Shown here one piece after another: positions 18,028 through 26,325 of a stretch of DNA of 33,368 bases. The DNA comes from Flavobacteriales bacterium (GTDB taxonomy: Bacteria > Bacteroidota > Bacteroidia > Flavobacteriales_D > Crocinitomicaceae): positions 1-33,368 of the forward strand of contig CANITF010000034.1 in the NCBI GenBank assembly GCA_947470515.1. Reading direction: 5' to 3'. Under the pieces are notes generated by a model. It did no database searches, had not been told where the DNA came from, and worked only from the letters and a program-made list of their open reading frames with translations. Every line of letters begins with the position of its first letter. The first letter of the stretch is position 1. A program made the translations under genes and the position numbers.

Positions 18028-18852
18028 TTAAACCATTTCAATTGAACCTTCATTAATTTTTATTGCGCGAGCTTTGTATAATTTTCCGATTGCTTGCTTG
18101 AATAATTTTTTACTCATCCCAACTTGTTCACGTATGCTGTCTGGGTCACTTTTATCAGATAAATAAAGGATTTTACGTTCTTTCAACAAAGTTAGAAGTC
18201 CTTCAGCTGCTTCGTCAAATTTCTCAAAACCTTCTTTTGTAAAACGAACATCTACTTTTCCATCTTCACGAATATTGTAAACGAATCCTTTGTCGTAAGA
18301 ACCACGTCGTACCAATTTACTAACGTCATTTCGGTAGATTATCCCAGAATATTTGTCATCCACAATTACTTTTATCCCTAAATCTGTTGTGTCGCCAATG
18401 AGAATATCAATTTCCTGATTTAAGATATCTTCATCGGTACATTCTTTCATGTATCGATTAACTTTTGTTGAAGCAAATAAACGATCTGTTAAGGTATCTA
18501 ATTGAAGTGTCACAAGATAGTATTTACCGTCTTCCATCAGCTGATTTTGCTCCTTAAATGGAACCATTAAATCTTTTTCGAGTCCCCAATCTAGAAATGC
18601 ACCAAATGCTGTTACTTCGATCACCTTTAAAAAAGCAAATCCGTCAATTGTTATTAGAGGTGTTTCTGTAGTTGCAACAATTCTATCTTCAGAATCCTTG
18701 TATAAAAAGACGTTAATAATATCGCCTTCCTTCATATCATCTGTCACATACTTCCCAGGGAGAAGCACGTCATTGTCTTCTTCATCACCAAGATAAGCTC
18801 CAGGAGCTGTAAACCGAAGAATTGTTAAATCGTTGTATTGTCCAATAATCAT
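18028..18852 (-). CDS. CvfB/YitL-like S1 RNA-binding protein
   Basis: A 274-residue cytosolic protein of the CvfB family. It contains an opening S1-like unit (residues 3-62), a second S1 unit in which FLKVIEVTAFGAFLDWGLEKD is the recognisable core, a third degenerate unit (about 145-210, KVIVDDKYSGIIYRNDV) and a C-terminal winged helix (about 215-272, DPDSIREQVGMSKKLFKQAI). In staphylococci CvfB binds RNA and affects virulence gene expression; in Bacteroidota its role is unproven. Its start lies three bases after the stop of the universal stress protein gene, making a two-gene operon. Confidence 0.87.
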   Translation of the reverse strand: MIIGQYNDLTILRFTAPGAYLGDEEDNDVLLPGKYVTDDMKEGDIINVFLYKDSEDRIVATTETPLITIDGFAFLKVIEVTAFGAFLDWGLEKDLMVPFKEQNQLMEDGKYYLVTLQLDTLTDRLFASTKVNRYMKECTDEDILNQEIDILIGDTTDLGIKVIVDDKYSGIIYRNDVSKLVRRGSYDKGFVYNIREDGKVDVRFTKEGFEKFDEAAEGLLTLLKERKILYLSDKSDPDSIREQVGMSKKLFKQAIGKLYKARAIKINEGSIEMV

Positions 18853-18855
18853 CTG

Positions 18856-19662
18856 CTAAAAATAAAGCGAAGATGCAAGTTTTGAGTTTAGCACCATGCA
18901 CGGTAATTTCTGATCGTTCGTAATCAGCGTTTGTGCAAAGGTATCAAATTGTGGTAATAAACTTTCAGAATGATAAGCAATAGCAATAAAATCGATTGAT
19001 TTTTCTTTTGTGTAAGCCAATATTTTCTTTTGGTAAGAACCGCCGCTTTTGATTAATTCCACATGACAATCAATATTTCTATCATCGTATTGATTTTTTA
19101 CAATTAAAACACGGTTTTTCATTTGTTGACTCAATAATTCATCGTTGTGTTTTTCTCCAATAACATGAATTTTTGCTTTAAACATAGATGCAATATCACC
19201 AGCAATATTAGTAATTTGTAAGCTTTCTTTTGATAAATCGATAGGTACAACAATGTTTTTGATTTCATTTAAAGGTGTATCCTTTTGAACAACTAAAAAA
19301 GGGGTGTCTGAGCCTGTTATAACTTTCATTGCATTACTTCCAAGTAATCGTTGCATTCCAACAGAACCGTGTGTTCCCATTATAACCAATTGAGCACCTT
19401 CCGATTTAGCTATTTTACCTAAATCTTCGAAAATAGAACCAACACGAACTAATTTAGTAAGTTCGACTCCATAAGGCTTTTCAAAACGATCTAAAATAGC
19501 ATCCAAGCGATCAATTGCTTTTTGACCTTCAGGTTTTGAACTTGCTAAATGCAAAACAAGAATTTTTGCTTTTACATTTCTTGAAAGGTGCAATGCATAG
19601 TGAATCGCCGCATCACCAACTGGTGTGAAGTCATATGGAACTATATATAAATTCTGGCTCAT
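18856..19662 (-). CDS. Tandem universal stress protein (UspA family)
   Basis: A 268-residue protein with two UspA domains, residues 3-127 and 132-265. The first keeps the nucleotide-binding signature IMGTHGSVGMQRLLGS (G96, G99 and G108-S109), with the spacing of eight common in this phylum, and so probably binds ATP. The second domain (KNIVVPIDLSKESLQI onwards) lacks it at the matching place (IAYHSESLLPQF) and is likely structural. Proteins of this kind help survival under starvation or oxidative stress; the actual trigger here is not visible. The gene leads a two-gene unit with the CvfB-like gene and is separated from the upstream gene by about 100 bases. Confidence 0.9.
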   Translation of the reverse strand: MSQNLYIVPYDFTPVGDAAIHYALHLSRNVKAKILVLHLASSKPEGQKAIDRLDAILDRFEKPYGVELTKLVRVGSIFEDLGKIAKSEGAQLVIMGTHGSVGMQRLLGSNAMKVITGSDTPFLVVQKDTPLNEIKNIVVPIDLSKESLQITNIAGDIASMFKAKIHVIGEKHNDELLSQQMKNRVLIVKNQYDDRNIDCHVELIKSGGSYQKKILAYTKEKSIDFIAIAYHSESLLPQFDTFAQTLITNDQKLPCMVLNSKLASSLYF

Positions 19663-19766
19663 AATATGGTTATTTTTTCAAAAATAAGTAAAAAAAAGTG
19701 TAGTTCTGAAATAAATCAATAAGAATGATTAAACCATGGATCTCATTGATTATTAACCGAAAAACG

Positions 19767-20861
19767 TTATGATTTTCTTCTTCTTCTATGTTTGTCCTTT
19801 CCTAAAGTAGAATTAAGATTACTTGGGTCCCTTTTATCATGCTTAGATGCTTTTTTATCCAATTCGTTTTTCTGAGCAATAGGATTCTGGATATCCTTTT
19901 CAGGTGTTACAGCTATATGTTCACTGCCACCACCCGGAGCTTTTTCATCAGAAGGATTAATCCATTTGTTTTTAATTTCTTTTTTCTCAACTTTACCATT
20001 GCGTTCATTTTGAACATAAACGGAAGTATTTTCTTCATTCTCCTTGTTAACACCAATTACATCTTCTTTTAATACCCATTTTTTATCTTCCAATACAAAA
20101 GCATCGTAAGACATATCGGGGACATAAAAAGAATAAAAACCCTTTAAATTTGGCGTCTCTGGGGAAAGATGGTCGAAAATAATACGATCGTATTCTTCTT
20201 CATACTTTAAAGACATCGTTGTTTTTTTAGAATGCTCGTAAAACATTCTTTTATAGGTCATTTCTTTTGTTTTAAACAATGGACTGCCCAGTTTGGGAGC
20301 GTCTCCTGAAAAGTATAGAACATCAATTAATTTAATTGTACTCATTGAGCTATTGCCGTCCCAACCAAGAAGCGTGTAAACCGTTTTCGACCCTTTGTCA
20401 ATAGGAATGATTTTGTAGTAAAGTGCGCCATACCAATTATCAGCTTCCAATACACCATCAGGGCGGGGTGGTAGCATAAAGGAATTGTCGATTAATTCAC
20501 TATATTCTACTTTTTTCTTTTTGGAATCAATATGCAGCAAATAACAATAATATTTTTGAGATTCATCTTCTTGCTCAATGTTCCAGTTGATAATCCGCAA
20601 TTGTCCATCAGGGCTATCAATAAAACCAACTGATTTTAATTTATTGAAAGGGTATTTAAATGCGCCCTCTTGTTGGAGTGTTTCGAAAAGGTATTCTTTG
20701 AAAATGAAATTATTAGTTGCTTTTTCGTCATCCGTTAATGAAGCCCTGAGGATTGCTAACAAATCAACCAATTTGTTCTCTCTAGTAACCAATGAAGTAT
20801 CTGATAATGCAAACACATTCGCTGAAAAAAGTATAAAAATGGTAAGAATTAACTGTTTCAT
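19767..20861 (-). CDS. Secreted protein of unknown function, basic C-terminus
   Basis: A 364-residue protein with a signal peptide (MKQLILTIFILFSANVFA). The body is beta-rich with conserved-looking blocks LRIINWNIEQEDESQKYYCY, YGALYYKIIPI, LLGWDGNSSMST, RIIFDHLSPETPNL and FYVPDMSYDAF; I have a sense that this is a Bacteroidota-wide uncharacterised family but cannot name it. The last 90 residues are low-complexity, charged and probably disordered, ending in a very basic KDKHRRRRKS. No lipobox, membrane helix or T9SS domain is seen, so the location is probably periplasmic. The upstream neighbour is rpe, 91 bases away on the same strand. Confidence 0.7.
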   Translation of the reverse strand: MKQLILTIFILFSANVFALSDTSLVTRENKLVDLLAILRASLTDDEKATNNFIFKEYLFETLQQEGAFKYPFNKLKSVGFIDSPDGQLRIINWNIEQEDESQKYYCYLLHIDSKKKKVEYSELIDNSFMLPPRPDGVLEADNWYGALYYKIIPIDKGSKTVYTLLGWDGNSSMSTIKLIDVLYFSGDAPKLGSPLFKTKEMTYKRMFYEHSKKTTMSLKYEEEYDRIIFDHLSPETPNLKGFYSFYVPDMSYDAFVLEDKKWVLKEDVIGVNKENEENTSVYVQNERNGKVEKKEIKNKWINPSDEKAPGGGSEHIAVTPEKDIQNPIAQKNELDKKASKHDKRDPSNLNSTLGKDKHRRRRKS

Positions 20862-20952
20862 ATCGAAGTTAACGGCAATTACATGTGTTTGTTACTTTCG
20901 TTCACTGACAAATATAAAAAATTAAAAAGGAAAAGTCTTTTTCACAATTGAA

Positions 20953-21603
20953 TTAAAGACCTTTTAACGCTGCAATTGTTTGTGTTGGATTAGGCGAATT
21001 AAAGACAAAGCTACCAGCCACAAGGACATCGGCACCTGCTTCCACTAATTCTTTACCGGTTTCCATGTTGACACCACCATCCACTTCTACAAGTGCACGT
21101 GATCCATATCTGTGAATTAAATTTTTTGCTTGTTCAACTTTTAAAATTGCATTTTTGATGAATTTTTGCCCTCCAAAACCTGGATTCACTGACATGATTA
21201 GTACTAGGTCTAAATCGGCAATTATATCTTGTAATAAATCTACTGGAGTATGAGGATTTAAAGCAACTCCAGCCTTCATGCCTGCTGCTTTTATTGCTTG
21301 AACTGTTCTATGTAAATGAGTACAAGCTTCATAATGAACTGTTAAAATATCCGTCCCAACATTTTTGAAGTCTTCGATGTATTGATCTGGATTTGCAATC
21401 ATGATATGAACATCTAACGGTTTCGTTGCATGCTTTTTAATTGCGCTAATCACAGGAAATCCAAAAGATATATTCGGGACAAAAACCCCATCCATTACGT
21501 CAATATGAAACCAATCAGCTGATGAGGCATTAATCATTTCAACATCACGTTGAATATTAGCAAAATCGCATGATAAAACTGAAGGTGAAATTAAAACTCC
21601 CAT
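20953..21603 (-). CDS. rpe: Ribulose-phosphate 3-epimerase
   Basis: A 216-residue TIM-barrel enzyme converting ribulose 5-phosphate and xylulose 5-phosphate in the pentose phosphate pathway. Motifs: ISPSVLSCDFA at the N-terminus, metal ligands H33 and D35 in WFHIDVMDGVFVPN, H66 in DVHIMI, catalytic/ligand D175 in EVDGGVN, and the phosphate-binding loop VNPGFGGQKF at 139-148. Length is normal for the family. It is 42 bases downstream of the L,D-transpeptidase gene and may be read with it. Confidence 0.95.
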   Translation of the reverse strand: MGVLISPSVLSCDFANIQRDVEMINASSADWFHIDVMDGVFVPNISFGFPVISAIKKHATKPLDVHIMIANPDQYIEDFKNVGTDILTVHYEACTHLHRTVQAIKAAGMKAGVALNPHTPVDLLQDIIADLDLVLIMSVNPGFGGQKFIKNAILKVEQAKNLIHRYGSRALVEVDGGVNMETGKELVEAGADVLVAGSFVFNSPNPTQTIAALKGL

Positions 21604-21645
21604 TTTCTTTTCTATATTTTTCGTTAAAATTAATAACTAAAACCG

Positions 21646-23229
21646 TTATTCCTTCATGATTTTCAAATATTCCTCGTCTCTTTTGTAAATATCTAAATGA
21701 AAAATAAGTTTTTCTCTATCTGCAAAAACGGTGTTGTATTCCACATATATTGGAATAGGTTTTTTAAGTTTTATTACAAAATTCTCAGCTCTACCGAGCA
21801 ATGTGTCCAAAGAATCTCTCGTTAAATCATTCCGCTTGCGACCAACAGAATCATAATCTAAAATTACTTTACCTAAATCAACTGGATTTTCACAACGCAT
21901 ACAACCATGAGAGTAAGAACGAACATCTGTTTTAAACAGTGACTTTGCCGGAGAATCATGAACATAAACACTGAATTCATTGTAAAATTCGAACTTTATT
22001 ATTCCTAAACTATTTTTAGGACCAGGCTCTTGTTTTACTTGATATGGAAAGGTTTCGTCTTTGATCCGCTTCCAATTTACAGAATAAGGATCTATTTCAG
22101 TTTCACCTTTAAAAAGTTTATACTTATTTTTTGCGAAATACCCTGCACTCCTTTTGGCTGCTGGTAAAACTTCCTTACTTGCAATGGAGAATGGCACTTT
22201 CCAATAGGGGTAAACTACAATATCTCGGATTTTTGATTCAAGTTGAGGCGTTTGATTTTCAGTTTTACCTATAACTATATTGTGAATTTGTTTTAAGCTA
22301 TCATTCACGTAGAAACGCAATAAATATTCTGGGAGATTTATTCTTACGCATTTTGATGGGTAGGCGCTAGCAGTTCTCAATTTATCCATCACAAAAGCGA
22401 CTCTCAAAACTTTATCATACGTACTTTCGTTTAAGGCCCAAGCAGTGTATTTACCGACTTTTCCATCTTTTTTCAGTCCGTTGTGTTCTTGAAATACCTT
22501 TAATGCATCAACAAACGATAAACTGTCTTTAAGCTTTTCGTTTAAATATCCTTTAGAGATTAATGCTTTCTTTGCTTTGGGAATTGTATAGAGAGAATCG
22601 TTTTTATATGCTTCAACATCAAAAGTTGTTTTATCTAAAGTATAACTTTGGCAATATGCATATAACTTACTGGCCATGAATTGATAATTTGTATCTACTA
22701 ATCGTTGTTGAAGAAAAATTTCATCAAAAGATAATTTATTTGTCAATGAAAGGGTAGAGTCAAAAGACCCGCTAGAAATAAATTTTTTTAACTTGTATTT
22801 TTTGTCTTTTATATTTAAGAATCCCTTATTTAAATCATGAAGAATGAATGCGGTTTTTGCCGTTAGAATAATTTCTTCTTCAACCCAGTTAAATTTTATC
22901 TTTTTAGAAAATGATAGTCTGTTTTCAGGTATTCCAAACCACATTGAATTAGACAATGTTTTTTTTAATTTTACACCTGATTCAATTACCATAGAATCAT
23001 TGATCCAGTGAGGTTTGAAAGATTGTTTCTCATAATGCTCTTGAAGCCAAGTACTCTGTGAATCATTGAATCCTAGTGTTTTCAAATATGAATTTTCTAG
23101 CACCTTTTGGATTTTCTTTTCTATGGAGATAGATTTATCTTTAAAAAATTCAATTGGAACTTCTTCTGCACTATTCGAACAACTGTAAAATAAGAAAAAA
23201 CTTAATATCAGAAAGATAAAATAGCGCAT
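21646..23229 (-). CDS. L,D-transpeptidase (YcbB/LdtD-like) lipoprotein
   Basis: A 527-residue envelope enzyme that can form 3-3 cross-links in peptidoglycan. The N-terminus (MRYFIFLILSFFLFYSCSNS) has a lipoprotein-type signal with C17 as the probable lipidated residue; the -3/-2 positions (F-Y) are loose but tolerated in this phylum. A helical scaffold leads to a peptidoglycan-binding segment (about residues 225-275, FQEHNGLKKDGKVGKYTAWALN), then the YkuD catalytic domain from about 285, with VHDSPAKSLF and the active-site motif SHGCMRC in which C443 is the nucleophile. Large size and order of domains fit the LdtD rather than the ErfK/YbiS type. The promoter must lie in the 64 bases shared with the divergent rhomboid gene. 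Confidence 0.9.
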   Translation of the reverse strand: MRYFIFLILSFFLFYSCSNSAEEVPIEFFKDKSISIEKKIQKVLENSYLKTLGFNDSQSTWLQEHYEKQSFKPHWINDSMVIESGVKLKKTLSNSMWFGIPENRLSFSKKIKFNWVEEEIILTAKTAFILHDLNKGFLNIKDKKYKLKKFISSGSFDSTLSLTNKLSFDEIFLQQRLVDTNYQFMASKLYAYCQSYTLDKTTFDVEAYKNDSLYTIPKAKKALISKGYLNEKLKDSLSFVDALKVFQEHNGLKKDGKVGKYTAWALNESTYDKVLRVAFVMDKLRTASAYPSKCVRINLPEYLLRFYVNDSLKQIHNIVIGKTENQTPQLESKIRDIVVYPYWKVPFSIASKEVLPAAKRSAGYFAKNKYKLFKGETEIDPYSVNWKRIKDETFPYQVKQEPGPKNSLGIIKFEFYNEFSVYVHDSPAKSLFKTDVRSYSHGCMRCENPVDLGKVILDYDSVGRKRNDLTRDSLDTLLGRAENFVIKLKKPIPIYVEYNTVFADREKLIFHLDIYKRDEEYLKIMKE

Positions 23230-23249
23230 GAATAGTCAGTTGAATTAAT

Positions 23250-23257
23250 TACTTTTG
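23250..23257 (+). promoter_or_regulatory. Possible -7 element of the rhomboid operon
   Basis: TACTTTTG matches TAnnTTTG and would leave a leader of about 30 bases before the rhomboid ATG. The upstream TTG is not at the standard distance. Confidence 0.4.
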
Positions 23258-23293
23258 CTAATGTTACGTGCAAGATAAAACTTATTTTTAAAT

Positions 23294-23914
23294 ATGACTT
23301 TTACTTTATTAACAATAATTCTAATTGTAACTGTTATTGTTTCGCTCAATGCCTTTAAAGATAGCTCATTGATGGATAAGTTGATTTATTCTCCATATCA
23401 AAGCAAGCATAATCGTGAGTATTATAGAATGCTTGGACATCTTTTAATTCATGCTGATTCAACCCATTTGATTTTCAATATGATGTCGCTGTATTTCTTG
23501 GGAAGTTTATTAGAACAAGAATTCATTTTTCAATACGGCAGTGTAAATGGTGAAATCCACTTTTTAGTATTATATATCTTAGGAGGTTTGTTCGCTACCC
23601 TTATTCCATACATGCGCAATCAAGATAATCCTAATTACAGATCTTTAGGTGCCTCAGGGGCTGTTTCTGCAGTTATTTTTGCCGCAATAATTTGGAATCC
23701 AACAATGGAATTGGGACTGTTATTTATTCCAATTCCAATTCCAGCATACATTTTCGGACCACTTTACTTGGCTTTTGAATATTGGGCGGATAGAAGAGGA
23801 AATACAGGCATTGCACATGATGCTCACATTGGAGGTGCTATTTTTGGGATTCTTTACGTTTTAATTATTAATATTGATAAGGGAAAAGATTTTATTAGTT
23901 TAATTTTCGGTTAA
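23294..23914 (+). CDS. Rhomboid family intramembrane serine protease
   Basis: A 206-residue polytopic membrane protease with six hydrophobic segments. The catalytic features are present: HLIFNMMSLY (H58 and N62) in the second helix, nucleophile S121 in LGASGAVSAVI and H178 in AHDAHIGGAIFG. It cleaves membrane-anchored substrates inside or near the bilayer; the substrate is unknown. A four-base gap to the aminotransferase gene implies cotranscription, though no functional link between the two is known. It diverges from the L,D-transpeptidase gene with 64 bases between. Confidence 0.93.
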   Translation: MTFTLLTIILIVTVIVSLNAFKDSSLMDKLIYSPYQSKHNREYYRMLGHLLIHADSTHLIFNMMSLYFLGSLLEQEFIFQYGSVNGEIHFLVLYILGGLFATLIPYMRNQDNPNYRSLGASGAVSAVIFAAIIWNPTMELGLLFIPIPIPAYIFGPLYLAFEYWADRRGNTGIAHDAHIGGAIFGILYVLIINIDKGKDFISLIFG

Positions 23915-23918
23915 AAAG

Positions 23919-24779
23919 ATGCTTTACATAAATAACAATGGTTTAATTTTAACGAGTGATGCTCCTACTATAAATGCTGGTAATAGAGGTTACGTCTATG
24001 GTGACGGCGTTTTTGAGAGTATTCGTATCATGAATGGCGTTCCATTAAACATGGAAAATCATGTTCGTCGTCTATTAGATGGTGCCAAAGCAATAAAAAT
24101 GCGACCTGCAAGCTATTTTACTACTCAGTTTTTTGAGGAAAAAATCATTGAGTTGTGTCAAAAATCGGAAATCTTGGAAGGTGGTAGATGCAGGATTTCT
24201 TTGGATCGAGTTACAGGCGGAGCATATAAACCTGAATCAAATGAAGCATCCTATTTTATTGAAGTTTACCACTATGAAACGAACAACTTCGAGCTGAATT
24301 CGAAAGGATTAGAGGTAGATCAATATGCTGATATCAAAAAACAACGAAATTTCTTATCCAATTTTAAGACTAAAAGCGGGTTAATCTACGTGATGGCCGC
24401 AATTAATGCTACAGAACGTAAATTGGATGATGTGCTAATTGCGAATGATACAGGAGGAATTCTAGAAAGTTCTAGTTGCAATATTTTTTTAGTAAGTAAT
24501 AGTGTGCTTTATACACCAGGATTAGAAGAAGGATGTTTGGCTGGAACAATGCGCATGCAAATTATCAATTTGGCTTTGAAAAATGGGATTAAAGTTTATG
24601 AATGTAATATTTTACCTCAAAATTTATTAGCGGCAGATGAAATCTTTTTTACAAATGCTATTCGCGGAGTAAATTGGGTGAGTGGATACCGTACAAAGCG
24701 CTACTTCAATAATATGTCGCGAAGATTTGTTGCACTGCTGAATGACCATTGGGAGAATCACTTCTCAGATCAAGTTTAA
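23919..24779 (+). CDS. PLP-dependent class IV aminotransferase (possible aminodeoxychorismate lyase)
   Basis: A 286-residue fold-type IV enzyme. The N-terminal YGDGVFESIRIMNG motif, substrate arginine region HVRRLLDGAK, PLP-binding lysine K150 in NFKTKSGLIYVMA, the conserved E in GGILESSSCNIFLV and the phosphate loop LAGTMR are all there. The family includes branched-chain and D-amino-acid aminotransferases and 4-amino-4-deoxychorismate lyase (PabC); sequence alone does not decide. The small size and the GGILESSSCN form favour a PabC-like role in folate synthesis, but no folate genes are next to it. It lies four bases after the rhomboid gene and 17 before the ywbE-like gene. Confidence 0.88.
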   Translation: MLYINNNGLILTSDAPTINAGNRGYVYGDGVFESIRIMNGVPLNMENHVRRLLDGAKAIKMRPASYFTTQFFEEKIIELCQKSEILEGGRCRISLDRVTGGAYKPESNEASYFIEVYHYETNNFELNSKGLEVDQYADIKKQRNFLSNFKTKSGLIYVMAAINATERKLDDVLIANDTGGILESSSCNIFLVSNSVLYTPGLEEGCLAGTMRMQIINLALKNGIKVYECNILPQNLLAADEIFFTNAIRGVNWVSGYRTKRYFNNMSRRFVALLNDHWENHFSDQV

Positions 24780-24796
24780 GAGATTAGAAACGAATT

Positions 24797-24994
24797 ATGC
24801 CAATTAGCAGGAGAGAAGAAGTAAAGCCAGGAATGCTTGTCGCAATCGTTTTAAAAGAAAATCAACGTTCAGGTGAATTGACGGAAGGAGCTGTCCAAAC
24901 CTTACTTACGAATTCTAATTTTCATCCACATGGAATTAAAGTTAGACTTGAAGATGGGTCAGTAGGACGTGTTCAAGAAATTCTTGAAGATTGA
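24797..24994 (+). CDS. ywbE: YwbE family protein
   Basis: A 65-residue protein with the whole YwbE (DUF2196) pattern: RREEVKPGMLVAIVLKENQR, SGELTEGAVQTLLTNS, HPHGIKVRLEDGSVGRVQ. The family is a single small beta-barrel-like domain of unknown function, present in many Firmicutes and Bacteroidota. It ends the rhomboid operon; the strong promoter of the cold-shock gene begins 15 bases later. Confidence 0.88.
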   Translation: MPISRREEVKPGMLVAIVLKENQRSGELTEGAVQTLLTNSNFHPHGIKVRLEDGSVGRVQEILED

Positions 24995-25009
24995 TTTTTA
25001 TAAATTTCT

Positions 25010-25043
25010 TTGACCTCCAATCAAAATAAAAATCTTATATTTG
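25010..25043 (+). promoter_or_regulatory. Bacteroidota-type promoter of the cold-shock-domain gene
   Basis: TTG at 25010-25012 (within TTTGAC), 23 bases, then TATATTTG at 25036-25043. Start of transcription would be near 25049, some 175 bases ahead of the coding region. This is the best promoter in the window. Confidence 0.7.
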
Positions 25044-25048
25044 CCCAA

Positions 25049-25225
25049 GTTTCGGGGGGAATTCAGCAATTGAATTTTTCACAGTATGGCAAGTCATCGC
25101 GATAACTGAATTAATTATTCGGTACAACACTATTAAAATTGTGCTTCCTAATTGTTTATTTAGTTTCAAAATGCAGGTTTCAACTGTTTTTGAAACCTTA
25201 TTAATCATAATACCAAAGCAATCGA
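25049..25225 (+). promoter_or_regulatory. Long structured 5' leader of the cold-shock-domain gene
   Basis: About 175 bases between the predicted start of transcription and the ATG, with no gene. It contains a nine-base perfect hairpin AGGTTTCAA/TTGAAACCT (25175-25198, six-base loop) about 28 bases ahead of the ATG and an AATTCA/TGAATT pair near 25060-25076. Long folded leaders control cspA-type genes in other bacteria; a similar role here is inference. Confidence 0.45.
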
Positions 25226-25684
25226 ATGGCAAAATCTCAAGAGACATTTAATAAAAAAGAAAAAGAAAAGAAACGTTTAAAAAAACGTCAAGATAAACTT
25301 GTAACGAAAGAAGAACGTAAAGCAAGTTCTCTAGGAGGTTCCTTGGAAAGTATGATGGCTTATGTTGATGAATTTGGAAATATCTCTGATACGCCGCCAG
25401 ATCCAAATGTTGTTAAAAAGAAAATCAATGCAAGTAGTATTGAAATTGGTATCCCAAAAAGAACCGATGAGCCACAAGAAACTGGTCGCCAAGGAAAAGT
25501 TACCTATTTCAACGACTCAAAAGGTTATGGTTTTATCAAGGATTTAATGACGCAAGAAAATGTATTTGTGCATGTTAATGGCTTAACAGAAGAAATTGCT
25601 GAAAACGATATGGTTACTTTCGAAGTAGAACGTGGAATCAAAGGAATGAACGCAGTTCGGGTGAAGAAATTTAAACCTGAATAA
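25226..25684 (+). CDS. Cold-shock-domain protein with basic N-terminal extension
   Basis: A 152-residue RNA-binding protein. The C-terminal cold-shock domain (about residues 86-151) has RNP1-like KGYGFIKD and RNP2-like VFVHVNGL motifs and the FNDSKGYGF and GMNAVRVKK borders. The N-terminus has a highly basic helix (FNKKEKEKKRLKKRQDK) and a MAYVDEFGNISDTPPDP motif found in Bacteroidota members of this architecture, which are roughly twice the length of CspA. It probably acts as an RNA chaperone, at the ribosome or on mRNA. It is transcribed from its own promoter with a long leader and ends in a terminator. Confidence 0.9.
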   Translation: MAKSQETFNKKEKEKKRLKKRQDKLVTKEERKASSLGGSLESMMAYVDEFGNISDTPPDPNVVKKKINASSIEIGIPKRTDEPQETGRQGKVTYFNDSKGYGFIKDLMTQENVFVHVNGLTEEIAENDMVTFEVERGIKGMNAVRVKKFKPE

Positions 25685-25703
25685 AAAATAGTTATTTGAA
25701 ATT

Positions 25704-25729
25704 GGGAGCTGAAAGGCTCCTTTTTTTTT
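25704..25729 (+). terminator. Rho-independent terminator of the cold-shock-domain gene
   Basis: GGAGC/GCTCC five-base stem with a six-base loop, followed by nine T residues, 20 bases after the stop codon. Confidence 0.85.
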
Positions 25730-25763
25730 GATCAATATTCTTACACAATATATGTAACTCAAG

Positions 25764-25797
25764 TTGCATATATGATGGTTGTCAATAGGTAACTTTG
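25764..25797 (+). promoter_or_regulatory. Bacteroidota-type promoter of the DUF983 gene
   Basis: TTG at 25764-25766, 23 bases, then TAACTTTG at 25790-25797. Transcription would begin near 25803, a few bases before the ATG at 25810, giving a very short leader. Confidence 0.6.
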
Positions 25798-25809
25798 TCA
25801 AAAACTACC

Positions 25810-26172
25810 ATGAAAAAGGGAACAAAAATATACAGTATTTTAAAAAATAAATGTCCACATTGTCAAGAGGGCGATTTTTTTGAGGGATACTTCTTTAAAG
25901 CGAAACCAAAAGAAACATGTGACGTTTGTGGAACCAAACTAACCAAAGAACCCGGTTTTTACCAAGGTTCGTATTATGTTGTTTACGCCTTGAGTGTCGC
26001 TGTTTTTGTAACTGTTTGGTGCACAATAAGTATCTTTTTAAAGAATGTCAGTTTTAATGGAATGATAGCAGCAATAATAATAAGTTTGTTGGCTACAGCT
26101 CCAATTAATTATCCGCTATCTAAAATTATTTGGGCTAACTTTTTCTTTAAATATAAAGGTAAGGGAAATTAA
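25810..26172 (+). CDS. DUF983 family zinc-ribbon membrane protein
   Basis: A 120-residue inner-membrane protein. Two CxxC pairs (CPHC and CDVC, about 20 residues apart) form a likely metal-binding ribbon in the cytosolic N-terminus. The GFYQGSYYVVYALSVAVFV segment starts the first membrane helix and a second helix follows at about residues 80-103, then a short basic tail (KYKGKGN). This is the DUF983 pattern; function is unknown. A TTG at 25795 would extend it by five residues, but that triplet is the end of the TAACTTTG promoter box, so the ATG is preferred. It faces the HMA gene tail to tail. Confidence 0.82.
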   Translation: MKKGTKIYSILKNKCPHCQEGDFFEGYFFKAKPKETCDVCGTKLTKEPGFYQGSYYVVYALSVAVFVTVWCTISIFLKNVSFNGMIAAIIISLLATAPINYPLSKIIWANFFFKYKGKGN

Positions 26173-26203
26173 TCGTAGCGTATTCAAGTATAGCAAGTCT
26201 AAC

Positions 26204-26248
26204 AATTATAATTGTCTTATAATTAATATTATGTTAAATAGTAACATA
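26204..26248. other. Two adjacent AT-rich hairpins between convergent genes
   Basis: AATTATAA/TTATAATT (26204-26224, five-base loop) and TATGTTA/TAACATA (26230-26248, five-base loop) lie side by side between the DUF983 and HMA genes. They may act as weak bidirectional terminators or protein sites; no T tract of note follows directly. Confidence 0.35.
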
Positions 26249-26325
26249 AGTGATTCCTTGCTAAATTGTTTTTAACATCAGACATTACTTCTACTTGCTT
26301 TTTTTGTTTTATAAAATGAATTTTG

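Noticed and set aside
25035-25247. 70-codon minus-strand frame over the cold-shock leader
   Set aside because: Starts inside the cold-shock gene, covers its promoter and leader, and shows no known motif; better explained as leader RNA read backwards.
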